A stretch of DNA of 64,000 nucleotides from Phycisphaerae bacterium. GTDB lineage: Bacteria; Planctomycetota; Phycisphaerae; UBA1845; UTPLA1. Position numbers and translations under genes: made by a program. Of this stretch, positions 26,419-36,988 are shown piece by piece (within the stretch, counting starts at the first letter, position 1; every line of letters begins with the position of its first letter). The stretch covers positions 149,822-213,821 of the forward strand of contig DATEMU010000004.1 in assembly GCA_035275405.1 (NCBI GenBank). The letters run 5' to 3'. The notes under the pieces were generated by a model. The model saw only the letters and a program-made list of their open reading frames with translations, had not been told where the DNA came from and made no database searches.

Positions 26419-27240
26419 ATGCTCCCGGACGAACAGTTTGATCGGATACGGAGAATCGCCTTGAGTCTTGCGGGGATTGAGTTGTTTGAACGGCATCGCG
26501 ATCTTCTGCTCCGCCGAAGCAGTCGGATCGGAATTGTTGATCCTATTGAATTGGATTCACTGCTGCAGCGAGTCGAGAAGGGAGACCCGGATGCGCAGCA
26601 AAAATTCTTTTGTCTGCTGACGACAAAGTTCACCGGGTTCTTCCGCCATCCCCGGCACTTCGCTATGGCCGCACAACACGCAATGGAGGCGGTGCGCCGA
26701 AATGGTCGGGCGCGACTGTGGTCGGCGGGCGCGGCGACCGGCGAAGAGCCGTACTCACTGGCCATTGCCGTGATCGAAGTCTTCCAGCGTGACGACCTGC
26801 CCATTAACATCCTGGCCACGGATGTGGACGTGGAGGCGCTGGAAATCGGGCGGCGAGGCGAATATTCCGAAACAGCGCTACGCGGACTCGAACCGTCTCG
26901 GCGGCAGCGATTTCTAGGCGAGGATCGCAACGCCCGCCGGTTCGTTGTCGCCGATGCCTTGAGGCAATTGGTGGATTTCCGGGCCCTTAACCTTGCCGAT
27001 GAGAAGTGGCCAATTGACGGTCCGTTGGATGTGATCTTCTGCCGAAACGTGCTCATGTACCTGGAAACCGGTTTGCGACACACCGTGGTGGAGCGCATGG
27101 CGTCGCTGCTCGCTCCCGGTGGTTTGCTGATGCTCGATCCGACCGAGCATCTCGGCAAGGCGGGTCACCTTTTCGAATCGCGTGGGGACGGCGTTTATTC
27201 GCTCCGGGGCTCCTCCCCTACGCCGCGCGGCGGCGCTTGA
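26419..27240 (+). CDS. CheR-type protein-glutamate methyltransferase
   Basis: A SAM-dependent methyltransferase of 273 residues that methylates glutamates in chemoreceptor-like helices. It has the helical N-terminal CheR domain (about residues 1-75), then the catalytic part with [17 protein letters not shown] for SAM binding, [11 protein letters not shown], and FCRNVLMYL. No CheB, CheA or receptor gene lies beside it. Instead a hybrid histidine kinase starts 10 bases after its stop. Non-flagellar CheR proteins of this kind may modify the membrane-proximal helices of such a kinase. The start is uncertain: no good ribosome site is seen, and a TTG six codons earlier is possible. Confidence 0.88.
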   Translation: MLPDEQFDRIRRIALSLAGIELFERHRDLLLRRSSRIGIVDPIELDSLLQRVEKGDPDAQQKFFCLLTTKFTGFFRHPRHFAMAAQHAMEAVRRNGRARLWSAGAATGEEPYSLAIAVIEVFQRDDLPINILATDVDVEALEIGRRGEYSETALRGLEPSRRQRFLGEDRNARRFVVADALRQLVDFRALNLADEKWPIDGPLDVIFCRNVLMYLETGLRHTVVERMASLLAPGGLLMLDPTEHLGKAGHLFESRGDGVYSLRGSSPTPRGGA

Positions 27241-27250
27241 AAGCGGACTC

Positions 27251-30200
27251 ATGACCATCGCCAAACGCCTGATCATCTTGCTCGCCGTACCCCTTGTCGC
27301 GCTCGGCGGGCTCGGCGTTTTCATCGGTGTTCACCTGCGCGAGACAGAGTCCCGCGGCCGGTTTGTGTCGGAGTCCCAGATTCCGAGTCTCGCCGTTCTC
27401 GGCAACCTATCGCGGAGTTTCGCCGAACTCCGGGTGAATGTGCGAGACTGTTTGCTCGCCACCGACCAGGCGCAACGAGACGCGGCGAAGGCCGCGTTTG
27501 ATGAGGATGAACGAGTCGTCACTGCCCTGCTTCAACAATATGGGGACAGCCTGATCACCGGCGAGCGGGACCGTCGTTTATACAACGACTTCCGAGACCT
27601 GAGCCGGGAGTGGATTAACGGCGCCAGGCAGGGCTTTTCCCTTGCCGAGTCGGGCCGAAAGGATGACGCCATCGCCCAGTTCGGCACCACGCTTTCTGCA
27701 ATAGGCGTCCGATTAAGCACGGTTTCGAACGAGTGGATCCAGCTTAATGAAGATCTGGCGACGGCGGCCGGCCGGGACGCTGTCGCGACAATCGAGAAAA
27801 CCCAGCGCCGAATGCTTATCGCCAGTTCTGTCGCGCTCCTGCTGACCGCGGTTCTGGGCTACCTGACTTTCCGACGTATCGTCCACCCCATTCAGGCGCT
27901 TGAAGCTTCGGTACAGCGAATAGCCGCCGGCGATTACGCGATCGACGTTCCCTTCACGCAGGCGACGGATGAGACCGGCGGACTGGCCCGATCGATTGAC
28001 GTGCTTAAGAAAGGCGCCGCGGCGATGGACGAACAGCGCTGGGTCAAATCCGGCGCCGCCCAGATCACCCGGGAACTGCAGGCGGCGACAGACTTGGCCG
28101 AGTTTGGACAGCGGCTGGTCTCCGAGCTGGTTCCGATGCTCGGCGGAGGCATCGCGGGGTTCTATCTCCTCGAACAGTCGCCCGAGCGACTTCGGCGGAT
28201 CGCTTCGTATGGCTTGGCCGCCGAGTCGAGTTCAGCGGAATCGCTGGGCCTCGGTGAGGGCCTGATCGGCCAATGCGCCCGCGAACGAAAGACCATTACG
28301 CTTACAAATCTCCCTCCGGACTATCTTCAGATCGCCTCCGGCCTGGGCTCGGCTACGCCGGTTCAGTCCGTGGCCCTGCCGCTGCTCTTCAAAGACGACC
28401 TCTTGGGCGTGTTCGAGATTGCCTCCTTCCGCACGTTCAACTCGTCGGAAAAAGCCCTGCTGGAAGAGTTGTTGCCGGTCGTCGCAATGAGCCTCGAAGT
28501 CCTGCAGCGCAATCTCCGCACGCAGGAGCTGCTCTCCCAGACGCAGGAACAAGCCCGACAGCTCGAGGAGCAGACCGAGGAATTGACCCAGTCCCAGGAA
28601 GAGCTGCTGGCCCAGAAAGAGGAATTGCTGACGCAGCAGCGCGAGCTGACCACGCAGCGCGAACAGCTGCAGAAGACGGAGTTGTTCTACCGCAGCGTCC
28701 TGGAATCCGCCCCGGACGGCATGATGGTGGTGGATGCCGGCGGGATTATCCGTCTGGCCAACGCGCAGGTGGAACAGTTGTTTGGCTACACGCGGGACGA
28801 ACTCGTGGGGAGTCCCGTCGAAGTCCTCGTCCCCGATTCCATCCGCGATAAGCATGTCTCCCTTCGCAACTCGTACCTGGCCGATCCGAGCGCTCGAGAC
28901 ATGGGCAGCGGGATGGCGCTGACTGGCCGGCGCAAGGACGGGACCTTGTTCCCGGTCGAGATCGGCCTGAGCCCGGTCCAGGGCGGCGACCAGACGCAGA
29001 TCGCCGTATCGATTCGTGACATCACCGAGCGCCGGCAGCAGCAGGAAGCGCTCCGTCAGGCGAAGGAAGCGGCCGAGGCGGCCACCCAGGCCAAGAGTAC
29101 GTTTCTGGCGACGATGAGCCACGAAATCCGCACGCCGATGAATGCGATCATCAACATGAGCGGCCTGGCGCTGGAGACCGACCTGACGCCCAAGCAGCAG
29201 CAATACGTCAGCGTCGCCCACTCGTCGGCAAAGAATCTCCTCGGCATTATCAACGACATCCTCGATTTTTCGAAGATCGAGGCGGACAAGCTGGAACTGG
29301 AGACAATGCCGTTCAGCCTGCGGCATGAACTGGAACACGTCACCGAGACATTCCGCGCCAAGGTGATGGAAAAGCACGTGGAACTCATTGTGCACGTCCC
29401 GACCATCGTACCGGACCAATTGATAGGCGATGCGCTTCGATTTCGGCAAGTCCTGACCAACTTGATCGGCAACGCCTTCAAGTTCACCGAAAAGGGCGAG
29501 GTGGCCGTAAAAGTTGCAGTCGCTGACGCCGCTCCATCCGGCAAGGCTACGCCGACGGGCTATCTCGACTTGTTGGTCAGCATTCGCGATACCGGCATTG
29601 GCATGACGGAGGAACAACAAGGCCGGCTCTTTGCCGCCTTCAGCCAGGCCGATACGTCGACGACACGCAAGTACGGCGGCACCGGTCTGGGACTCGCCAT
29701 CAGCCGGCGACTGGCACGGATGATGGAGGGGGACGTTACCCTCGAGAGCAAGCCGGGCGTCGGCACGACCTTCTACTTTACGGCGCGCGTCGGGGTCGAT
29801 GCGACCCAGCCGGCGCCGGCTCACACGCCGCCCACGCGAATACGCGAGCATCCGGTCCTTGTAGTGGATGACAGCGAGACGAGCCGCGAGCTTCTGGAAA
29901 CGCTCTTGAGCGGGTGGTCGATTCCCGTCGTCACCGTTGGGACGGCGGAGGAGGCTCTGGCGCTGCTCGATCAGCGAAACAACAACGGCCACGATCCCTT
30001 CGGCCTCGTGATCCTCGATTGGATGCTGCCCGGTCTGGATGGAATCGAGGCCGCCGCTCGCATCCGGGCACGACCGGAGACGAAATCGCTCCCGATCATC
30101 ATCATCAGCGCCTATGCGGGGAGAGAGGAAGAAGCGCGCTGTGCCGAAATCGGGGTTAACGTCTTTCTTCCCAAGCCGCTTACCGCTTCGTCACTCTTTA

Positions 30201-31318
30201 ACTCTCTGGTAGAGGCCCAGGGGGCGCGAGTTCACGCCGTCCGCCGCGGGTTGGACGCCCCGTTGGAGCGTGAATTTGTTGGTGTGCGCGCGCTCCTTGC
30301 GGAAGACAACGAAACCAACCAATTGGTGGCGCTGGAACTCTTTTCACGGCTGGGAATCGAGCTGGATATCGCTGAAAACGGGCGCGTGGCGATCGATATG
30401 GCACGTCAAAACGCCGGCCGCTATTCGGCGATCCTGATGGACATGCAGATGCCGGAAATGGACGGCCTGGAGGCAACGCGCCTCCTGCGGAGCGACGCCG
30501 CCTTCCGGGAACTTCCGATTATTGCCATGACCGCCAATGCCATGAAACACGATCTCGACGCCTGTATTACGGCGGGCATGAACGACCACATTACCAAGCC
30601 CATCGATCGAGCGGCGATGCTGAAGACGCTGCGAAAATGGTTGCCCCGCAATGTCTCGACAAGCGCCACGACCTCGGCATCGCCTTCGCCCGCCACACCG
30701 TCCGGCGATGATGCTCCTCCAGTTCTGGAAGGCATCAACGTCGCGGATGCCCTGGCCCGTCTCGGCCTCGGCTTCAGCAGCCTGAAGAAGATGCTGCTGC
30801 GCTTCGCGGACGGACAGGGCAAAACCCTCGAAGAGTTGCGCGCCGCCGTCGCCGCGGGCGATAGTTCCGCCGCGGCGCGACATGCGCACGCCATCGCCGG
30901 CGCCGCCGGAAATCTGGGGGCGGATACGCTCCGGGTAGCCGCCAAGGCGCTCGAGCAGGCGGGTCGGGATGGGCGCCGCGATCTCGAAAAGCTGCTCGGC
31001 GCGGTCAATGAACATGCCGCAATTGTCTTTCGCTCAATCGACCGGTTACGCGACGGATCGGCAAGCCCAACCGCAGAAGCGACCCGGCCGCTCGATGGCT
31101 TGAAGGCCCGCGCGGCGCTGGAAAGATTGTCGGCGGCACTTGACCAAGTCGACGTTTCCGCGTCCGGTGAAGCGCTCACAGACTTGACTTCGCTTGGAGC
31201 GCAAACGGCGTGGGCTGGCGACGTCGCGCGGTTGCGTGAATTGACCGACGGTTACGAATTTGAAGAAGCGGCCGCGGCGGTCGCCACCCTTTTGAAACGG
31301 TTGGAGACCACGTCGTGA
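27251..31318 (+). CDS. Large hybrid sensor histidine kinase with two receivers and HPt
   Basis: A 1355-residue multistep phosphorelay kinase. Order of parts: membrane helix near residues 5-25; periplasmic four-helix-bundle-like region to about 190; second helix with [23 protein letters not shown] (about 290-420); a Gln/Glu-rich coiled coil; PAS (about 480-600); HisKA with phospho-His624 in [12 protein letters not shown]; HATPase with [15 protein letters not shown] and [10 protein letters not shown]; receiver 1 with Asp923 in LDWMLPG; receiver 2 with Asp1064 in [10 protein letters not shown]; HPt with His1213 in [14 protein letters not shown]. The HAMP and four-helix bundle look like a chemoreceptor, which fits the CheR gene just upstream. 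Its end overlaps the next gene as GTGA, so the REC-PP2C phosphatase is the likely output partner. Confidence 0.93.
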   Translation: MTIAKRLIILLAVPLVALGGLGVFIGVHLRETESRGRFVSESQIPSLAVLGNLSRSFAELRVNVRDCLLATDQAQRDAAKAAFDEDERVVTALLQQYGDSLITGERDRRLYNDFRDLSREWINGARQGFSLAESGRKDDAIAQFGTTLSAIGVRLSTVSNEWIQLNEDLATAAGRDAVATIEKTQRRMLIASSVALLLTAVLGYLTFRRIVHPIQALEASVQRIAAGDYAIDVPFTQATDETGGLARSIDVLKKGAAAMDEQRWVKSGAAQITRELQAATDLAEFGQRLVSELVPMLGGGIAGFYLLEQSPERLRRIASYGLAAESSSAESLGLGEGLIGQCARERKTITLTNLPPDYLQIASGLGSATPVQSVALPLLFKDDLLGVFEIASFRTFNSSEKALLEELLPVVAMSLEVLQRNLRTQELLSQTQEQARQLEEQTEELTQSQEELLAQKEELLTQQRELTTQREQLQKTELFYRSVLESAPDGMMVVDAGGIIRLANAQVEQLFGYTRDELVGSPVEVLVPDSIRDKHVSLRNSYLADPSARDMGSGMALTGRRKDGTLFPVEIGLSPVQGGDQTQIAVSIRDITERRQQQEALRQAKEAAEAATQAKSTFLATMSHEIRTPMNAIINMSGLALETDLTPKQQQYVSVAHSSAKNLLGIINDILDFSKIEADKLELETMPFSLRHELEHVTETFRAKVMEKHVELIVHVPTIVPDQLIGDALRFRQVLTNLIGNAFKFTEKGEVAVKVAVADAAPSGKATPTGYLDLLVSIRDTGIGMTEEQQGRLFAAFSQADTSTTRKYGGTGLGLAISRRLARMMEGDVTLESKPGVGTTFYFTARVGVDATQPAPAHTPPTRIREHPVLVVDDSETSRELLETLLSGWSIPVVTVGTAEEALALLDQRNNNGHDPFGLVILDWMLPGLDGIEAAARIRARPETKSLPIIIISAYAGREEEARCAEIGVNVFLPKPLTASSLFNSLVEAQGARVHAVRRGLDAPLEREFVGVRALLAEDNETNQLVALELFSRLGIELDIAENGRVAIDMARQNAGRYSAILMDMQMPEMDGLEATRLLRSDAAFRELPIIAMTANAMKHDLDACITAGMNDHITKPIDRAAMLKTLRKWLPRNVSTSATTSASPSPATPSGDDAPPVLEGINVADALARLGLGFSSLKKMLLRFADGQGKTLEELRAAVAAGDSSAAARHAHAIAGAAGNLGADTLRVAAKALEQAGRDGRRDLEKLLGAVNEHAAIVFRSIDRLRDGSASPTAEATRPLDGLKARAALERLSAALDQVDVSASGEALTDLTSLGAQTAWAGDVARLRELTDGYEFEEAAAAVATLLKRLETTS

Positions 31319-32457
31319 AAAACCTCTCGGAATGTCGCGTTCTGATCGTCGATGACGTCAAGGCCAATGTCGATGTGCTGGTAGAGGCCCTGCGCAGCGA
31401 TCATAAGCTGAGCGTAGCGCTCGACGGCGAGTCCGCCCTGCGCAACATTGAGAAGAATCCGCCCGATCTCGTCCTGCTGGATATCGTCATGCCAGGGCTC
31501 GACGGTTACGAGGTGTGTCGCCGCCTGCGGGCCGCGCCGAATACGCAGGATATCCCCATCATGTTTCTCAGCTCGCTCGACGAGGTGAAAAACAAGACGC
31601 AGGGTTTTGAAGTCGGCGGCAACGACTACCTGACCAAGCCGTTTGAGGTCCTGGAAGTCAAAGCCCGCGTGCGCTCGCTCCTGAAGGCCAAGGCCTATTC
31701 TGACGCGGTGAAGGAGAAGATCGCCGCGGAACTGGCCATTGCCCGCGAGATTCAGCTTGGCATCCTCCCCTCGAACATCCCCGCGCAGGTTGCGGGCACA
31801 AATTTCGAGATTTGCGCCGTATTGGAAGCGGCCCTAGAGGTGGGCGGCGACCTCTACGAGGTATTGCGCCTCGACAACGGACGCCTGCTCGTCGCTGTCG
31901 GCGATGTCTCCGGCAAGGGTATCCCGGCATCTCTCTTCATGGCGGTCACGACAACCCTCTTGCGAACGATGGCGCGACAGTATCGCAAGCCGGAAGAAAT
32001 AGTGCTCCAGGTGAATGATGCGTTGGCCGTGCAGAATCCGCGCGGCATGTTTGTCACGCTCGCCTGCATGATCGTTGACACGGTCACGGCCAACGTAACA
32101 TGCGCCAACGCCGGCCATCTCTCGGCCGTGCTCCTTCGCCCCGGCGCCGAACCCCGCCTCGTTTTGGAGTCGACCGCCATGTTGGCGGGCGTCATGGAGG
32201 GGATCCCAGTCGAAAGCGAATCGCTCCAACTTCAACCGGGCGACACCCTGGCGCTCTACACGGACGGCGTGACCGAGGCCTTCAACGCAAAAGGAAAAAT
32301 GTTCGAAGAGGCGGGCCTGCTCGAATGTCTGCGTGATGCCGCGGGCCGCCGCGCGGACGAAACGGTCAAGATTATCCTGGACGCGGTCCGTCGCCACGCT
32401 GCCGGGTTTCCCCAATCGGACGACCTTACTTTGGTTGCAGTCCGGAGGGTTGGCTGA
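31315..32457 (+). CDS. Response regulator with PP2C (RsbU/SpoIIE-type) phosphatase output
   Basis: A 380-residue regulator: a CheY-like receiver at residues 1-125 with phospho-Asp56 in LLDIVMPG and Lys in LTKPFE, a short coiled linker, then a SpoIIE-type serine phosphatase with metal motifs [15 protein letters not shown] and DDLTLVAV. Such proteins dephosphorylate an anti-sigma-factor antagonist and so free a sigma factor, but neither partner gene lies in the window. The start codon is GTG, overlapping the kinase TGA by three bases, which implies coupled translation and places it directly downstream of the kinase HPt domain in the phosphorelay. Confidence 0.92.
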   Translation: MKNLSECRVLIVDDVKANVDVLVEALRSDHKLSVALDGESALRNIEKNPPDLVLLDIVMPGLDGYEVCRRLRAAPNTQDIPIMFLSSLDEVKNKTQGFEVGGNDYLTKPFEVLEVKARVRSLLKAKAYSDAVKEKIAAELAIAREIQLGILPSNIPAQVAGTNFEICAVLEAALEVGGDLYEVLRLDNGRLLVAVGDVSGKGIPASLFMAVTTTLLRTMARQYRKPEEIVLQVNDALAVQNPRGMFVTLACMIVDTVTANVTCANAGHLSAVLLRPGAEPRLVLESTAMLAGVMEGIPVESESLQLQPGDTLALYTDGVTEAFNAKGKMFEEAGLLECLRDAAGRRADETVKIILDAVRRHAAGFPQSDDLTLVAVRRVG

Positions 32458-32507
32458 CTTCAGGTGAGGCGGTCGCCAGCATCGTCGCCGCACCCATTCG
32501 CATCCGT

Positions 32508-35321
32508 CTAGGGAACCTTACGATTCGCCGGCACGGGCGTAGTTTTGCGCGGGATCGCGTCGGCGCTGGCGACGACGATGTCTTCGGCCTTCATTCCGCT
32601 TCTTCGCTCGAAGGCCGACATTTTTCCGACTTCCAAAAACGTCTGTGGGTTCAGCGTGCCGAACAACTGGATCAGCGTCGCCACAACGCCCGTCCAGCCG
32701 GTCTGGTGGCTCGCGCCGATGCCGGCCCCGTTGTCGCCGTGGAAATATTCGTAGAAGAGCACATCGTCGCGCCAGTGGGGGTCGGATTGGAATTTTTCCG
32801 AATCGCCATAGACGGGTCGCCGGCCGTCCGAGTCGCGCAGGAAAATCCGCGTCAGCCGATCGGCAATTTCCTTGGCCACCTCGAAGAGGTTCATCAGGCG
32901 GCCGGAACCCGTGGGGCATTCAATGCAGAATTTGTCGCCGTAATAAAGGTAGTAGCTGAGCAGCGACCGGATGATCAGGACATTGACCGGCAGCCAGATC
33001 GGCCCGCGCCAGTTGGAATTCCCGCCGAATGCGCCGGTCGTGGACTCCGCCGGCGAGTAATCGACGCGGTGTTCTTGACCATCTACGTGCACGACGTAGG
33101 GGTGTTTTTCGTGGAACTTGGAAAGGGATCGGATGCCATAGGGGCTGAGGAACTCCTGCTCGTCGAGCATCTTTGAAAGAACTCGACGGAGCCGCTCGGG
33201 GTTGAGTAGAGCGACGATCCCCCGATCGCCAACACCCAGGTGGCCCGGACCGGTGGGGTGAATATTCTTCATCAGGTCCGGCATTTGCCGGGCGCGCTCG
33301 CGCCAGTGGGCCGCCGATTTTGCGACGATATCGCGCTGCCAGGGTTCAACCACGGTGGCCGCACAGAGGGGGAGGAGCCCTACCATGGAGCGCACCTTAA
33401 GCCGTTGAGCTGTGCCGTCAGGGAGCCGCAATACGTCGTAGTAGAATCCGTCCTCCTCGTCCCACATCCCCTCTTCGCCGGGTCGGTTCATGCCTGCGGC
33501 AATCCACAGGAAGTGGTCCACGAACTTGGAGACGAGTTCCTCGTAGTTGGGGTCCTGCGTCGCCAGCCGGATGCCAAGCTCAATCATGTTCTGGCAGAAG
33601 AAGGCCATCCAGGCCGTGCCGTCCGCCTGTTCCAGATATCCGCCGGTCGGCAGCGGCGCGCTGCGATCAAAGACGCCGATGTTGTCCAGGCCGAGGAACC
33701 CGCCTTCGAAGACATTTTTGCCTGACCGATCCTTGCGGTTCAGCCACCAGGTGAAATTGCACAGCAGCCGGTGGTAGATCGACTTCAGAAACTCCGTGTC
33801 CAACTTGCCCGATTGCCCCAATTCGCTGCGGGCCAGGAAGAGCGTCGCCCAGGCGTGGACCGGAGGATTGACATCGCTGAAGTTCCATTCGTACGCGGGA
33901 ATCTGGCCGCTGGGATGCAGATAGTGGTCGCTCAACATCAGCTCGAGTTGGTCTTTGGCAAAATCCGGGTCGACGGCTGCCAGGGCGACGGCGTGAAAGG
34001 CGAGGTCCCAGGCCGCGTACCACGGATACTCCCACTTGTCGGGCATGGAGATGATGTGGTCGTTGACCATGTGGACCCATTCCCGGTTACGGGAGTGGCG
34101 GCTGTTGGGCTTTAGGGGATGGGCCTGGTGCTCGTCGAGCCATTGGTTCGCGTCCAGGTAGTAATACTGTTTGCCCCAGAGCATGCCGGCCAGGGCCTGT
34201 CGCATGACGTTGGCCGCGTCGGCATCGCAGCCGGGCGGAACAATGGCAGCGAAGAATTCGTCGGCCTCGCGGAGCCGCTCATCGAAGATCTGATCGAAGC
34301 GGCGGCCAAAAAGATCAACGGCGGCGGGGGTTTCCGTCTTGTTCAGCTTATCCGGCAAGACCTCCACCAGGCGCAATCGGATCTCTTTGAATTCACCGGC
34401 GCCAACGGTGATCTGGTAGTGAGCCGCTGCCTTGGTGCCGATTTGATTCGGGTTGACGAGGTCAACGCGCCCATGGACCACGGCATTGTGGATGCCGTCT
34501 TTGACATACGGGTTGACGTTGGGCGTTCCGAAGAGGCGCTCGGTGTTCGACTCGTTCTCGGTGAACAAAAGCGGCACATCCCCCTCGCAGTGGAGACAGA
34601 ATACGCCGAGATTGGGATGGGCCGACGCGATTACCGCCGACTTGCCGCGCCCCTCGATCTGTTTAAGTTGGGGACGGGGCTGGGACAACTCACCGGACCA
34701 GGTGTTACGAAACCAGACCGTCGGCAGGACGTGCAGCGCGGCGGCCTCCGGTCCCCGGTTATGGATGCGGATGCGAATCAGCACGTCGTCCGGCGCGGCC
34801 TTGGCGTACTCGATAATCACATCGAAATAGCGATCTTCCTTGAAGACCCCGGTGTCGATCAGTTCGTATTCCGGTTCGTTGCGGTTGCGCCGGCGATTGG
34901 TATCCACGATGTCGCTGTAGGGGTAGGCTGCCTGGGGATACTTGTAGAGGTACTTCATGTAGGAATGCGTCGGCGTGCTGTCGAGGTAGTAGTAGTACTC
35001 CTTGACGTCCTCGCCGTGGTTACCCTCGCTGTTGGTCAGGCCGAACAGCCGCTCTTTAAGGATCGGGTCCTTTCCATTCCACAGCGCCAGGGCGAAACAC
35101 AGCCGCTGATGGTCGTCCGAGACGCCGGCGATCCCGTCTTCACCCCAGCGGTACACGCGCGAACGAGCCTGATCGTGGCTGAAGTAGTCCCAGGCACTGC
35201 CATCGGCGCTGTAATCCTCCCGGACGGTGCCCCATTGCCGCTCGCTGAGGTAGGGCCCCCACTTTTTCCAAGGGGCAGTTCCTTCACGGGCTTCCTGAAG
35301 TCGAATTCGTTCTTTTGACAT
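32508..35321 (-). CDS. GH63-like glycoside hydrolase (MGH1-like glucosidase)
   Basis: A 937-residue cytoplasmic glycosidase without signal peptide. The C-terminal half is an (alpha/alpha)6 barrel with WEYPWYAAWDLAFHAVALA (the WD element that carries the catalytic acid in GH63), PAYEWNFSDVNPPVHAWA, and NSNWRGPIWLPVN. The N-terminal half is a beta-rich domain with many Trp and Tyr. Relatives act on glucosylglycerate, mannosylglycerate or oligosaccharides, so turnover of a compatible solute or storage sugar is likely, but the substrate is not readable. The ATG chosen has AAAGGAG six bases upstream; a start 18 codons earlier lacks a site. Convergent with the phosphatase gene, 50 bases apart. Confidence 0.85.
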   Translation of the reverse strand: MSKERIRLQEAREGTAPWKKWGPYLSERQWGTVREDYSADGSAWDYFSHDQARSRVYRWGEDGIAGVSDDHQRLCFALALWNGKDPILKERLFGLTNSEGNHGEDVKEYYYYLDSTPTHSYMKYLYKYPQAAYPYSDIVDTNRRRNRNEPEYELIDTGVFKEDRYFDVIIEYAKAAPDDVLIRIRIHNRGPEAAALHVLPTVWFRNTWSGELSQPRPQLKQIEGRGKSAVIASAHPNLGVFCLHCEGDVPLLFTENESNTERLFGTPNVNPYVKDGIHNAVVHGRVDLVNPNQIGTKAAAHYQITVGAGEFKEIRLRLVEVLPDKLNKTETPAAVDLFGRRFDQIFDERLREADEFFAAIVPPGCDADAANVMRQALAGMLWGKQYYYLDANQWLDEHQAHPLKPNSRHSRNREWVHMVNDHIISMPDKWEYPWYAAWDLAFHAVALAAVDPDFAKDQLELMLSDHYLHPSGQIPAYEWNFSDVNPPVHAWATLFLARSELGQSGKLDTEFLKSIYHRLLCNFTWWLNRKDRSGKNVFEGGFLGLDNIGVFDRSAPLPTGGYLEQADGTAWMAFFCQNMIELGIRLATQDPNYEELVSKFVDHFLWIAAGMNRPGEEGMWDEEDGFYYDVLRLPDGTAQRLKVRSMVGLLPLCAATVVEPWQRDIVAKSAAHWRERARQMPDLMKNIHPTGPGHLGVGDRGIVALLNPERLRRVLSKMLDEQEFLSPYGIRSLSKFHEKHPYVVHVDGQEHRVDYSPAESTTGAFGGNSNWRGPIWLPVNVLIIRSLLSYYLYYGDKFCIECPTGSGRLMNLFEVAKEIADRLTRIFLRDSDGRRPVYGDSEKFQSDPHWRDDVLFYEYFHGDNGAGIGASHQTGWTGVVATLIQLFGTLNPQTFLEVGKMSAFERRSGMKAEDIVVASADAIPRKTTPVPANRKVP

Positions 35322-35392
35322 GAGGCACTCCTTTGGGGCCGCGAGTGAACGCAGCATACCCTCGGAACCGGACATCGCAAGTCGCAGTTTTG

Positions 35393-36016
35393 CTAGGGAA
35401 ACGCCTCGAACCTGCCGGTCATTGAATTAAAGGCCTCGACCTTGCCGGTGTGGATTTCGTAGACCCAGCCGTCGACGGAGATCCGCCCTTTCCGCAGGCC
35501 GTCGGCCACAGCGGGATGTGTTTCCAGGTTCTTTATCTGCAGGAGGACGTTGAGCCTGGTTATCGCAACGAGTCGGACGTCATCCGCGTCGTCCCTATGA
35601 TCGCGATCCAGGGCTTCCAGCGCGGGCTCCGCAAAACTAAGCCATTGACGCACCGCCGGAAGCGCGGCGAGCTTTTCAGGGTGCATAAGCGCCTTCATGG
35701 CCCCGCAATTGGAATGACCGCAGATGATGATCTGGCGGACTTGCAGCACAGATAAGGCGTATTCGATGCTGGCCGAGACCCCTACTCGCGACCGCTCGTC
35801 GTAGACGGGCACGAGGTTTCCGGGGTTTCGCTCGACGAAGATCTCGCCGGGGCCGCTACTGGTCAACAATTCTGGGTCGATCCTGGAATCGCCGCATGTC
35901 AGGAAAAGGGCGCGCGGGCTTTGAGAAGCTGCCACTCCTTCGTAAAAGTGCCGCCTCTGCGGAAAAACCTCCATCTGGAATCGCCGGACACCGTTACGAA
36001 TCTCATCCATATTCAC
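35393..36016 (-). CDS. Beta-class carbonic anhydrase
   Basis: Interconverts CO2 and bicarbonate with zinc. The 207 residues show the complete beta-class site: Cys41 in LTCGDSRID, with the Asp43-Arg45 pair, and His101 and Cys104 in CGHSNCGAMKAL. No signal peptide, so it is cytoplasmic. It ends 72 bases before the glycosidase start and begins 9 bases after the stop of the bestrophin-like membrane protein, so those two are probably one transcript. The neighbourhood (SulP, SBF-type and channel-like proteins on the other strand) suggests a link with bicarbonate movement. Confidence 0.95.
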   Translation of the reverse strand: MNMDEIRNGVRRFQMEVFPQRRHFYEGVAASQSPRALFLTCGDSRIDPELLTSSGPGEIFVERNPGNLVPVYDERSRVGVSASIEYALSVLQVRQIIICGHSNCGAMKALMHPEKLAALPAVRQWLSFAEPALEALDRDHRDDADDVRLVAITRLNVLLQIKNLETHPAVADGLRKGRISVDGWVYEIHTGKVEAFNSMTGRFEAFP

Positions 36017-36024
36017 GCCTTCGC

Positions 36025-36780
36025 CTAACGCGGAGCACTCAGATTCAGTTCAATGAGCGGCGCGTCGCTCAGTTGAATCAGGCCCGACCGCGGTTTATCT
36101 AAATCCATGGTCGTCCACAGTGCGATCCCAATGAGCAGGGCCAGCGATCCGGCCATCAGCGCGGACCTTCGCCCCGCCAGACCGCAGCCGTATCCGATCA
36201 TCGCCATCGATATCGCAGAACTGGCTACCAGCAGACCCAGGACGAGCGGGGGAAGATGTTTGCGGCCCGCGGCGACGCGAGTTGAATGCAAATCGATCAC
36301 CTCATTCACCGGCACGAGTAGTGCCATGAGCGCGACAGGCTTGGCAGAAACACCATCGCGCGCCGCCTTCCAGATTAGTTCGTGCAGCCGGCTGATTTCA
36401 GCCCTGGCTTCATCCGCCAGCCCGTAACGCAGTGTTGTTGAGACCTGGAGTCGGTGCTTCACGTACTCTGCGAGGGCCGATCGAAGTTCGGAGCGGTGTG
36501 GCTCGTCCAACAAGTCGGCCCTCAGGTAGGCCGTGCCGATCGCGTTGGCCTCCTCTACGATCAGGTCCTGGCGCTCCATGAATCGGGAGGCCGCCCCTGC
36601 AAAACTGAAGCCCAGGAGCAAGGCCAGCAGTCCAAGCATGGCGCCCTGAATCGCGCCGAGATGTCCGCCCGCCTGGGCCTCGCGGGCGACGGTCGGGCGC
36701 CGGCCATAGCGGAATCCCAACTCCAGACTTGCTAATAGAAGGAAGAGGAGTGAGGCGGCTGTTGCGATCTCCCCGGTCAT
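36025..36780 (-). CDS. Bestrophin-like (DUF4239-type) membrane protein
   Basis: A 251-residue integral membrane protein with two helices near the N-terminus (ATAASLLFLLLASLELGF and GAMLGLLALLLGFSFAGA) and two near the C-terminus (LVLGLLVASSAISMAMIGYG and LMAGSLALLIGIALW), with a soluble helical region between. This layout and the sequence around SRFMERQDLIVEEANAIGTAYLR match the bestrophin-like/DUF4239 family. Ion-channel activity is suggested by the family name but not shown. The ATG giving MTGEIATAA was chosen because the longer upstream frame is not membrane-like. It is co-directional with carbonic anhydrase, nine bases apart. Confidence 0.8.
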   Translation of the reverse strand: MTGEIATAASLLFLLLASLELGFRYGRRPTVAREAQAGGHLGAIQGAMLGLLALLLGFSFAGAASRFMERQDLIVEEANAIGTAYLRADLLDEPHRSELRSALAEYVKHRLQVSTTLRYGLADEARAEISRLHELIWKAARDGVSAKPVALMALLVPVNEVIDLHSTRVAAGRKHLPPLVLGLLVASSAISMAMIGYGCGLAGRRSALMAGSLALLIGIALWTTMDLDKPRSGLIQLSDAPLIELNLSAPR

Positions 36781-36988
36781 GTCAGGTCTCTCATGAGAAT
36801 GCGTCTGAGTCGATCCGCAATATCGGATCGGAGGACTAGGGTTGCTGCTGCAATCGACCTCGCCCCTCGTCTCGCTCCAGGGCGAATGGCGCCCGCGGAA
36901 GTCGGTGCTTTGACCGCGTCCGGGCGCGCATGGTAGCATCGTTCGTCGAGAAGGGCACGACGCAGAATGCGACCGTGATCAGCACACT

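Noticed and set aside
28232..29992. A 586-codon leftward frame inside the hybrid kinase gene
   Set aside because: The kinase domains are continuous on the other strand and the antisense product is low-complexity.
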